In this document: positions 42,523-50,382 of the stretch, one piece after another
Position numbering within the stretch: position 1 is the stretch's first letter
Layout: every line of letters begins with the position of its first letter
Made by a program: the position numbers and the translations under genes
Notes under the pieces: model-generated
Told to the model about the DNA's origin: nothing
The model's database searches: none
What the model saw: the letters and a program-made list of their open reading frames with translations, nothing else
NCBI GenBank assembly: GCA_041441465.1
Contig: JASDSY010000026.1
Coordinates: 246,965 to 310,964 of the forward strand
Direction: 5' to 3'
DNA: 64,000 bases
Origin: JASDSY01 sp041441465
GTDB lineage: Bacteria; Muiribacteriota; UBA9980

Positions 42523-44989
42523 TCTTAATCAGACCTTTTTTAGCGGCAAGCCTGAAATAAGTTTTTTCTACTTCGCACGCCATTTTTTCTTCAGTGAAAT
42601 TTTCGATTATCGTATTTTTTAAATTACCGCCCATAAGAGCGCGCTGCGCGGCCGGCATATCAAGTGAGTTCAGGAGCGCATCGACAAAGGAATCCTCATT
42701 GCCTGATTGACATAAAATCCCGTTTTTCCCGGTCTTTATGACATCGCTGATTCCGCCCGCATTGGTACATACCGAAAATAGCCCGAATGCGCCTGCTTCA
42801 AGCAATGAATAAGGCAGGCCTTCCTTTATAGAACTCAGGAAGAATATGTCGATAATCGAATATATCTCGTAAATGTTTTCAATTTCGCCGGTAAGCACGA
42901 CTTTAGATTCCAATCCGAGTTTTTTTATCAAACCTTCAAGCTTTCGAAGCTCATAGCCGCCGCCGGCAATAAGCATAACCGCGCGTTCATTTTTTTCCGA
43001 CACCTTTTTAAATGCCTTTATTGCCGTTTCATATGATTTTTCATAGACGAGCCTGCCGACACTTCCGATTATAATAGCGTTGTCAGAAATCTTATACTTC
43101 CCGCGCCATTTTTTTCTGTTTTCGTCTGAGACGTTTACCGAAAAATTATTTATTTCATTGATTTCAATGCCATTTTGAATCAGTTTTAACTTGCGGCGCG
43201 GCGCAATATGGTTTTTAACGGCTTTTTTCCAATCCGCTCCCGAAACTGTTATAATACAATCACTGAATATGCCGCCGATCTTTTCGGCCAGGACACACAG
43301 GCTTCTTTTGAAAAAATTCATGTTTTCATGAAAAACAAAACCGTGTGCCGTAAATATTTTAACCGGAACGCCGGCAAAAAAAGCAGCAAGCCTTCCTATT
43401 ATTCCCGCTTTAGTCGAGTGGCAGTGTATTATCTGAAAATCATTTTCAATCAAAATCCTTGAAAGCTGATAAAAAGTTATAAAATCATAAAACGGATTTA
43501 TTTTTTTTTGAAGATAATTAAGAATAATAGGCTTTATCCCAAGTTTTCTCAAATTTCCGTTCATCGGCTCGCCGGGCGAAGTGACAACTTTTATCTGGTG
43601 GTTTTTTCTCAAAAAATGTTTTACCAGCGCCACAAGATGTTTCTGCGCGCCGCCTGTGTCAGATGAAGTTATAAAATACAGCACATTAAGTTTCATCTTA
43701 AAATCGTCCGGCGAAAAAAAATCCACCACGTCAGCGGAAGTGCATTGTATCAGCAAATCCTTATATATCGCAGTAGTTTTGGCTATAAGATTTTTCTGCG
43801 AGAACTTTTGTTCGAGGCGCTCAAATGCATTAGCGACGATAGTTTTTGCCAATTCCGAAGACGAAATAACAAACTTCACCTTGTCGGCTATGTCTTGAAC
43901 TTCGGAAGGTTTGCATAAAAAGCCGTTATAGTTGTTTTCAATTATTTCAGAAACGCCGCCGACATCTGTCGCAATTACCGGCAATCCGCATGCCTGCGCC
44001 TCTAGTATCGAGTTCGGAATTCCTTCGTAAATCGAAGTCATAAGAAAAATATCCGAAGCGTGCAATATTTCCTTAATATCCATACGTCGGCCTAAAAATA
44101 TCACGTTTTTGTCTATTCCAAGTTTAACCGCTTCGCTTTTCAATTCATTTTCCATCCTGCCGTCGCCGACAAGCACGAACTTAAGCGTTTTACCGGCGGC
44201 AAAATCGCCGCCTGATTCGATCTGGCTTAAAAGCGAGCGCGCCGCTTTCAAAAGTGTATGGTGGTCTTTCTGCTCTTCGAGCCTTGCTACTTTGACTATC
44301 GCAATATCGTTTTCAGAAAGCCCCATCGAGCTTCTGAATACATTTCTGTCATAATTTTCAGGCTTTTTATACTCATTAAGCTTTATAGCGTTATAGACGA
44401 CTTTAATTTTAGAAGCGGGAATGCGTTCCACGTTAACAAGTCTTTCTGCGCCAGCCAATGAGTTTGATATGATAGCCGAAGAAAGCGTATAAGTCAGCGA
44501 ATCGATAAAAATATGCGGCGGCTTGCGCCACGAATCGATATTTCTCATCGAAGTTATGACTATCGGCACGCCGCCCAGCCAGCCGGCAATTCTCGCCATT
44601 ATGTCGGAATAAAATAAATATGAATGAATTATCGTTATATTTTCGCCGCTTATAATCTTTAAAAGCTTAAATAACGCCAGCGGCACCTTGAAATAGCTCT
44701 GCATTTCAAGTGAATAATACTTAAATCCCATGCCGCTGACCCTGTCGCGATATTCGCCTCGGTCTAAAAGAGTGCAGACAATAGGATTATAAATCCTGAG
44801 ATCGAGGCCTGAAACTAAATAAAGCATCATCTTTTCAGCGCCGCCGATTTTAAGATCATTGATCAAAAACAATATATTAATTTTTTTATTTGTCGAAACG
44901 AAAATATCGCTGCCAGCGCCCGCATGATCTTCAACAGCGTTTACGGATGGCCGCGTTTTTTCAACTTCATTATTTTTTGCAGTTTTCAT
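42515..44989 (-). CDS. Two fused GT4 glycosyltransferases
   Basis: An 824-residue protein holding two complete GT-B, GT4-type glycosyltransferase units in tandem. Unit one (about 33-400) begins INILFLINDLKIGGAEKMML and ends with the donor-site pattern MTSIYEGIPNSILEAQACGLP. Unit two (about 432-824) begins LNVLYFITSSDTGGAQKHLV and ends with SSIKEGLPYSLLEAGAFGL. Both keep the E-x7-E signature region that binds the nucleotide sugar. No membrane span is predicted; it would act at the inner face of the membrane, adding two successive sugars to the lipid carrier made by the coupled downstream sugar transferase (inference). Confidence 0.9.
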   Translation of the reverse strand: MKTAKNNEVEKTRPSVNAVEDHAGAGSDIFVSTNKKINILFLINDLKIGGAEKMMLYLVSGLDLRIYNPIVCTLLDRGEYRDRVSGMGFKYYSLEMQSYFKVPLALFKLLKIISGENITIIHSYLFYSDIMARIAGWLGGVPIVITSMRNIDSWRKPPHIFIDSLTYTLSSAIISNSLAGAERLVNVERIPASKIKVVYNAIKLNEYKKPENYDRNVFRSSMGLSENDIAIVKVARLEEQKDHHTLLKAARSLLSQIESGGDFAAGKTLKFVLVGDGRMENELKSEAVKLGIDKNVIFLGRRMDIKEILHASDIFLMTSIYEGIPNSILEAQACGLPVIATDVGGVSEIIENNYNGFLCKPSEVQDIADKVKFVISSSELAKTIVANAFERLEQKFSQKNLIAKTTAIYKDLLIQCTSADVVDFFSPDDFKMKLNVLYFITSSDTGGAQKHLVALVKHFLRKNHQIKVVTSPGEPMNGNLRKLGIKPIILNYLQKKINPFYDFITFYQLSRILIENDFQIIHCHSTKAGIIGRLAAFFAGVPVKIFTAHGFVFHENMNFFKRSLCVLAEKIGGIFSDCIITVSGADWKKAVKNHIAPRRKLKLIQNGIEINEINNFSVNVSDENRKKWRGKYKISDNAIIIGSVGRLVYEKSYETAIKAFKKVSEKNERAVMLIAGGGYELRKLEGLIKKLGLESKVVLTGEIENIYEIYSIIDIFFLSSIKEGLPYSLLEAGAFGLFSVCTNAGGISDVIKTGKNGILCQSGNEDSFVDALLNSLDMPAAQRALMGGNLKNTIIENFTEEKMACEVEKTYFRLAAKKGLIKSV

Positions 44990-45011
44990 AATTTAATACG
45001 CCTATTTTATA

Positions 45012-47006
45012 TTATTTTGCAGTTAATGTCAACCTGAAATTATCGGAAAGTTCCCTTTCGTTACCTGTCCGTACCGTCACGCCAAGCCTGTCAAAAAATT
45101 CCAGAACGCCTATTGCATATTTTCTGGAAAGGCAGGATTTATCTTTAAAATCAATAACGGTGAAAAGCTTTTTATCTGAACTTAATTCCGATAAAATTTT
45201 GATATAGCTATCATACTGCGCCCTGGAAATATAATAATTATCGAATATTCTAAAAATTTGTTTTTGATTTTCGGCGAATTTAAGCGCCGCGTTAAAAGCC
45301 GGCGAATGGTTTTTAGGCACCAAAGCCTTTACGTCATCGAGCGTTTTAGGAAGCGCATTTCCGCCGGGTTCAAAACTTTTCAAAATTTTATTCCTTATTT
45401 CTTCGGCTTTTTTATCCGTCATTACTTGCAAAGAATCTATTTTTTTTATAATAAATTCAGGCACAAGCCCTTTTTCAGAATTAGAGAATATTTTTCTCGC
45501 AATCAATATGTCAATCAAGCTGTCCCAAAACATCCTGTTTTCTTCCCGAACGTCAGAAATAATATCCAAAAGCGCCCGACGCCCTATTTCACGCGAACCT
45601 TCATTTTTTTTCAGATAATCAACAGCCGCCTCTTTTATAACTTCACATGCGCTCTCCATTAAAAACGGCGATGTTACAAAATCAGAATTTATAACAGAAA
45701 ATTCCGAACCATTGCTGCCTGTAACCGCATTTAAAGCTTCTGCTGCGCACTCACGCCTGACTCCCAGATATAAAGCCGCATCGGAAATTTTCATGAAATA
45801 ATTTTTTTTTAATATTTCCCTTAAATAACCAGGCCGGAACGCCAACGCGTCAATATCGGAACCCGCAGGCATACCGGAAAATATGGATACTATTTCCTTT
45901 TTATTTTTTACTACCATAGCTGAGCAGTCTATGATAAAACCTCCGCCAAGAGTGCACTCGCCGGTATGCTGCCTTATTATGAAATTAGCGAACGGCACCA
46001 CGAATTCAGGTTTTTCAAATATAATCTGGCAGTATGCGCAGCTTCCTGCCGAAAGCGATGTCCCTTCAAGGAGCCTCAATTTCGCCTTATAACACGCGGA
46101 GTAAAAATAAAACTTTATTGAATGGCCGCTTTTAATATTTTTATCCAAATCACGGCATAACGAAAGCTTTACAGTCGCCGCCTTAAACAAATTACCATAA
46201 CCAGCCGGCACCAAAAAAGCACCGCGTGAAATATCCGCATTCTTTTCTTTGACTATATTGACGGCGACACGAAATCCGGCATGCGCTTCCGGCTGTTTCC
46301 GGCCGTTAATCTCGATACTTTTGACGCGGCCGGAAGTTTTCGAAGGCATGAACAAATATTCATTATCGCAGAGTAACCGGCCGGCCTGCAAAGTGCCGGT
46401 AGCTATGTGTCCGGCGCCGTGCTTTTCAAAAAAACGGTCTACAGGATATAAAACGGTCCGGCAATCGTCGTTTATAATGCCTGGCCCGGCGGTATCACAC
46501 TTAACCAAACCTTCTTTAATGGCATTTTTCAACTCCGCGACGCCGGTCTTTTTTTCAGCCGAAAATACTATAATAACTGAACCGGCATAATCAGTACCTA
46601 AAATAAATTCTTCGATTTCAGCCTTACGGTATTCGATATCAAATTCCGAAACAAGATCGGATTTATTAAGAACAAAAATTATTTTTTTTACGCCGATCAG
46701 TTTTAATATTTCAAAATGCTCGACAGTTTGGGGTTTTATACCTTCATTAGCGGCGATTACCATAACCGCAAGCTTAATCCCGCCGACGCCGGCTATCATA
46801 TTATGAATAAAATCCTCATGGCCCGGCACATCTATTATCGAAACCTCTCCGAATCCGTCGATCTCAAGCCGCGCAAATCCTATGTCAATAGTTATTTCCC
46901 GCTCTATCTCCTCGCGGTAACGCGCGGTAACCTTGCCGGTAAGCGCCTTAACAACGCTCGATTTACCGTGATCGACATGGCCAGCCATGCCTATTACGTT
47001 TGTCAT
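45012..47006 (-). CDS. selB: Selenocysteine-specific elongation factor SelB
   Basis: A 664-residue GTPase that delivers Sec-tRNA to in-frame UGA codons. The G domain is typical: AGHVDHGKSS (G1), the Thr of EREITIDIGF (G2), DVPGHEDFI (G3), LNKSDLV (G4). EF-Tu-like domains 2-3 follow (GHIATGTLQAGRL), and from about residue 400 the C-terminal winged-helix modules that bind the SECIS hairpin (FRPGYLREILKKNYFMK; KLFTVIDFKDKSCLSRKYAIGVLEFFD). Its ATG overlaps the selA stop as ATGA (4 nt). Together with SelA it shows that the organism inserts selenocysteine. selC and selD are not in the window. Confidence 0.97.
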   Translation of the reverse strand: MTNVIGMAGHVDHGKSSVVKALTGKVTARYREEIEREITIDIGFARLEIDGFGEVSIIDVPGHEDFIHNMIAGVGGIKLAVMVIAANEGIKPQTVEHFEILKLIGVKKIIFVLNKSDLVSEFDIEYRKAEIEEFILGTDYAGSVIIVFSAEKKTGVAELKNAIKEGLVKCDTAGPGIINDDCRTVLYPVDRFFEKHGAGHIATGTLQAGRLLCDNEYLFMPSKTSGRVKSIEINGRKQPEAHAGFRVAVNIVKEKNADISRGAFLVPAGYGNLFKAATVKLSLCRDLDKNIKSGHSIKFYFYSACYKAKLRLLEGTSLSAGSCAYCQIIFEKPEFVVPFANFIIRQHTGECTLGGGFIIDCSAMVVKNKKEIVSIFSGMPAGSDIDALAFRPGYLREILKKNYFMKISDAALYLGVRRECAAEALNAVTGSNGSEFSVINSDFVTSPFLMESACEVIKEAAVDYLKKNEGSREIGRRALLDIISDVREENRMFWDSLIDILIARKIFSNSEKGLVPEFIIKKIDSLQVMTDKKAEEIRNKILKSFEPGGNALPKTLDDVKALVPKNHSPAFNAALKFAENQKQIFRIFDNYYISRAQYDSYIKILSELSSDKKLFTVIDFKDKSCLSRKYAIGVLEFFDRLGVTVRTGNERELSDNFRLTLTAK

Positions 47007-48571
47007 TTATCCACCTTGTCCCGAAGTGATAATAAAAACTTAATTACAGCCTCTTTTATAAATTCAATCTGATGCTTTAAAACTGCCCGCATGTTCAATA
47101 TATACCGGTCCGAATCTATGTATCCGATTACAGGAGGATTATTACGCCTCATAAAATATGCTAAGGCTTCAAGTGTTATCTCAGGCGGAGTGTCCGGAGT
47201 CCTCCTTATTGCGACGCCGTAAGATTTTAAATATTCTTCAGGCGCCGAGCCGCCTCCTGAAGATGATAACACAGGCAGTATTTCAAAATCCAAAATCTTG
47301 CCGCAAACTATTTTTTCGTCATATATTTTTTCAATCCGGAGCGACTCAAGAAGATGTTCAGCTTCCTTTTTCAGATTATCGGCGGTGTTATTTAAAAGCT
47401 TTAAAGTAAGTATATTTTCAGAAGGGTTGCCGGCGGCATATTCAAAAGCGGTTCTGGTTATCTCGCTTATTACAGTTTTAGAAACACGCAGCGCCCTGTA
47501 TAATTGATTCGATCTCAATCTGGCTATCAATTCAGTGCGCCCGCAGATTATACCGCATTGCATCGAGCCGAATAATTTATCTCCTGAGAAACTAACCAGA
47601 TCGTAACCGGCGTTTATAAGTTCACGTATTGAATATTCATCATCGAGGTAATCGGCGTTATCAAAAAATTTTCTGTCGATCATTCCGGAACCTGAATCGC
47701 AATAAGAAATTACGCCGTATTTTTTCGCCGCTGCCGGAAGCTCAAGCGCGTTAAATATATTGACAAAACCTTTTATTTTAAAATTCGACGAATGAATTTT
47801 AGCCGCCATAGCGGTTTTTTTATTGAACGCAGATTCATAATCCCGCAGATTTACGGAATTTGTCGCGCCGACTTCGCGTATTACCGCGCCGGCCGAATTA
47901 AATAACTCGCATATACGGAATCCTTCGCCTATTTCTACAGCCTCGCCGCGCGCAAGAACTATTTCGCGTTTCACGCATAATGTTTTAGCTATAAGAAATA
48001 AAGCCGCCGCGTTATTGTTGACCAGTATCGCATCTTCGGCGCCGGTAAGAGTTTTCATTATATTTTTAAAATGATCGTCACGGCGGCCGCGGCGGCCTGA
48101 TTCGATATCGAATTCCAGATTGCAGTATCCGGTTTCGGCCGGATAATCCATTAATCCCGAATCATCTTCACAACCCGGCTGCTTATCATAATGTTTCCGG
48201 AGATCAACCCCGTTCTTTTTTAAAACCGGGGCACGGCCTAAATTGGTGTGAAGTACAATACCGGTAGCATTAACCACTTCCCTGAGCGAAATATTAATTT
48301 TAAAACCGTCTTCATAAATTTTCACGATCAGGGCTGAAATATGTTCGAGCAAAAATTCGCGCGTCATATTTCCAGGAAATTTCACGCCGCCGATTAATTC
48401 TTCACGGCATTGCGAAACAGCCTTATCAATAAAATCCATAAGGGAAATATGGCTTACTTTATCACAAAAACCCTTATTATGCGATTTAATATAATCGTAT
48501 AACAGGGTTTTTGACGGCAACATTCTTAATTTATTCTGCATAACTTGATTATCTGGATTTATTGCAGACAT
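47003..48571 (-). CDS. selA: L-seryl-tRNA(Sec) selenium transferase SelA
   Basis: A 522-residue PLP enzyme that turns Ser-tRNA(Sec) into Sec-tRNA(Sec) using selenophosphate. Signatures are VNATGIVLHTNLGRAP, SGRRGRRDDHFK, LVNNNAAALFLIA and FSGDKLFGSMQCGI, where Lys332 would hold PLP. It is longer than E. coli SelA (463) because of an insert of about 30 residues after NLGRAP (about 118-148). The start overlaps the arsR stop by 23 nt; a second ATG eleven codons in is possible but neither has a good ribosome site. It is transcribed as arsR-selA-selB. Confidence 0.97.
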   Translation of the reverse strand: MSAINPDNQVMQNKLRMLPSKTLLYDYIKSHNKGFCDKVSHISLMDFIDKAVSQCREELIGGVKFPGNMTREFLLEHISALIVKIYEDGFKINISLREVVNATGIVLHTNLGRAPVLKKNGVDLRKHYDKQPGCEDDSGLMDYPAETGYCNLEFDIESGRRGRRDDHFKNIMKTLTGAEDAILVNNNAAALFLIAKTLCVKREIVLARGEAVEIGEGFRICELFNSAGAVIREVGATNSVNLRDYESAFNKKTAMAAKIHSSNFKIKGFVNIFNALELPAAAKKYGVISYCDSGSGMIDRKFFDNADYLDDEYSIRELINAGYDLVSFSGDKLFGSMQCGIICGRTELIARLRSNQLYRALRVSKTVISEITRTAFEYAAGNPSENILTLKLLNNTADNLKKEAEHLLESLRIEKIYDEKIVCGKILDFEILPVLSSSGGGSAPEEYLKSYGVAIRRTPDTPPEITLEALAYFMRRNNPPVIGYIDSDRYILNMRAVLKHQIEFIKEAVIKFLLSLRDKVDK

Positions 48572-48848
48572 AATTTTTCATAATATCCATTATTTTTATT
48601 ACTTCCATTTTTTTCAATGAGTAAAAAACTATATTGCCTTCTTTGCGGGTTTTTACTATTTCCTTGCCGCGAAGCTGCGAAAGGTGCTGTGAAAGGTTAG
48701 CCTGTTTAACTTTTGTCGCTTTTATAAGTTCGGTAACGTTCATTTCCTTCTCGCGAAGCTGTTCTATTATCTGAAGGCGTATCGGGTGCGCCATTGCCTT
48801 TAAGCAATTACTTAATTTCGCAAAATCAGCTTTTCTTAATTCAGCCAT
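48549..48848 (-). CDS. ArsR/SmtB-family transcriptional regulator
   Basis: A 99-residue winged-helix repressor. The core LKAMAHPIRLQIIEQLREKEMNVTEL (quoted here in parts: AMAHPIRLQII, MNVTELI, QANLSQHLSQLR, KEGNIVFYSL) is the ArsR signature, including the recognition helix around NLSQHLSQL. The classic metal-binding CVC of ArsR/SmtB is absent. Cys occurs only near residue 17 (SNCLKAM) and at the C-terminus (YVCNKSR), so the inducer may not be a metal. A good ribosome site (GGAGG) and promoter are present, and a direct repeat in the leader is a candidate operator. It overlaps selA by 23 nt, so it probably controls the selenium genes and itself. Confidence 0.92.
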   Translation of the reverse strand: MAELRKADFAKLSNCLKAMAHPIRLQIIEQLREKEMNVTELIKATKVKQANLSQHLSQLRGKEIVKTRKEGNIVFYSLKKMEVIKIMDIMKNYVCNKSR

Positions 48849-48873
48849 TTTTATTCCTCCAACAAACCATAAA

Positions 48874-48915
48874 CTTAAATAAATTATAATATTCTAAATT
48901 AAATAAATATAATAT
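48874..48915 (-). promoter_or_regulatory. Direct-repeat candidate operator upstream of arsR
   Basis: Two copies of TTAAATAAATTATAATATT / TTAAATAAATATAATATT (48874-48892 and 48898-48915; differ by a one-base indel) separated by CTAAA. They lie between the expected transcription start and the arsR ATG, a place from which an ArsR-type repressor commonly acts. Confidence 0.5.
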
Positions 48916-48928
48916 TATTTTTTATGTT

Positions 48929-48957
48929 TATAATATCACAATTTAATAATATTGTCA
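48929..48957 (-). promoter_or_regulatory. Promoter for arsR-selA-selB
   Basis: On the minus strand TTGACA (48952-48957), 17 nt, TATTAT (48929-48934). It lies in the 127-nt gap between the methyltransferase gene and arsR, with transcription expected from near 48922. Confidence 0.78.
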
Positions 48958-48975
48958 AATCCTGAAATTGTGTTC

Positions 48976-50382
48976 TTACAATAAGTTTTTTGAATCAAGC
49001 AATCTCTTGAATTCGGCATATCCAAAAATAAGTCCGGGATTATTCTCACGGCCGGGCAGATATTTTATCTGCAGTTCGAATTCTTTGCGCCGGCTTTTCA
49101 GAGAAGAAGGAAAAACATGGTAATAAATATTTTTAGAGGGCCAGCTGAAATAATAAGGGGCGAAATCCGTGTATATTTTTTGGCATTTTCTGCATACCGC
49201 AGTATTTAGTATGCCGGTTTCGATCATCGCCAGAAATATTGGAGCGTCATCGGGCGACACCTGCTGGTAAATGTTCACGGGCAGTTTTTTGCCGCAGCTA
49301 ACGCACTCTATATCAGTCTTTTCGCCGGGCGGGTTCTTTTTAATAAGATACGCATTAACGGCAAATGACATGCCTTCGAGCTCTTTAAGGCCCGGATTTA
49401 TTTCATGTCTTTCGAGAATGTGGCAATAGTTAAAGTTCTTTAATATTATTTTCTTGTATTCCTCTTCGTTTATAATTGTCGGGGCGAAATAAGTTCCGTC
49501 AGAAATTTTCTTTCCTAGCGCATAATCATTCCGGGCCGAGCCGCCTTCATATGAAATATCGCATAGCACCATCGAACCGTCATTTTTTAAAAGACATGCC
49601 ATACCCGCAAGCAGCTCATCCTTATCGCCGATCAGATTCAAAACGGCGTTACTTATTATATAATCAGCACAATAGTTATCTTTTATAGGAAGTTTCGAAA
49701 GATTGCCGCAAACAAACAAGGTTTTACCGCCTTCGCCGTTCACATTTTCGCCGAGCTCGCTCTTAAACACTCCGGCGCCGGTTTTTAAAAGATTGCGTGA
49801 AATATCGATATTCAAAAATTTTGAGTTAGGCATGATTTGTTTCATTAAAAACAAATCAAATCCGGCACCGCCGCCGATGTCCATTACGCAATATTCCGAT
49901 TCCATGCTTTTCTTTTGTAAGACAATATCCTCGATAACATAAGTTATCGGATTCAGGCATCCAAAAGTCGCTTTAGCCGCATTGTCCGGAATTTTTATAT
50001 GAGGATATAATTTTTTTATATTTTTATAAAAGGTAAGATTAGAAGGCACTGACGAGCTTAAATTAAAATTATCATAATAGCTCATGACGTCGGACTCATG
50101 GCCCGCAAAACTTATTTTATTACTTGAATTTTCATTACCACCGGCTGACTTTGATCCGGCGCGATTGCCGCCTGAACCAACATTATCGCAACCGGAAATT
50201 TCTCCGTTATTGCCCGTGTTATCCACATTTTTACTTTCGGGTATTATTTCAGTAAAACACTCTGAAGATTTTTTTATACATTTACGATTATCGAAATCAG
50301 AAGGAATTCCAGGGCTATTGCTCCTCGACTCCGATAATTTCTCCTTCAAATTCTTCAAGAATTTTTTTAACCATCGGATCAT
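48976..50382 (-). CDS. ArsM-like SAM methyltransferase with C-terminal CpXC zinc domain
   Basis: A 468-residue protein in three parts. Residues 1 to about 95 are basic then low-complexity Gly/Asn/Ser. Residues about 120-340 are a class I SAM methyltransferase (CVMDIGGGAGFDLFL; LPIKDNYCADYIISNAVLNL) whose wording resembles ArsM-type metalloid methyltransferases. Residues about 358-440 match the CpXC domain: Cys360/Cys363 (CVSC) and Cys397/Cys400 (CRKC) forming a zinc knuckle. The substrate is unknown; arsenite, selenite or a small molecule are possible. The start lies 68 nt inside dnaX with GAGG upstream; as the N-terminus is unconserved, a later GTG (Val53) cannot be excluded. Next downstream is arsR. 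Confidence 0.7.
   Translation of the reverse strand: MIRWLKKFLKNLKEKLSESRSNSPGIPSDFDNRKCIKKSSECFTEIIPESKNVDNTGNNGEISGCDNVGSGGNRAGSKSAGGNENSSNKISFAGHESDVMSYYDNFNLSSSVPSNLTFYKNIKKLYPHIKIPDNAAKATFGCLNPITYVIEDIVLQKKSMESEYCVMDIGGGAGFDLFLMKQIMPNSKFLNIDISRNLLKTGAGVFKSELGENVNGEGGKTLFVCGNLSKLPIKDNYCADYIISNAVLNLIGDKDELLAGMACLLKNDGSMVLCDISYEGGSARNDYALGKKISDGTYFAPTIINEEEYKKIILKNFNYCHILERHEINPGLKELEGMSFAVNAYLIKKNPPGEKTDIECVSCGKKLPVNIYQQVSPDDAPIFLAMIETGILNTAVCRKCQKIYTDFAPYYFSWPSKNIYYHVFPSSLKSRRKEFELQIKYLPGRENNPGLIFGYAEFKRLLDSKNLL

Noticed and set aside
45012..48571. selAB as recently transferred DNA
   Set aside because: Base composition and codon style match the flanking dnaX and ftsY genes and no mobile element flanks them.
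48549..48848. ArsR as a canonical arsenite sensor
   Set aside because: No C-V-C in the recognition helix region; only isolated Cys residues.
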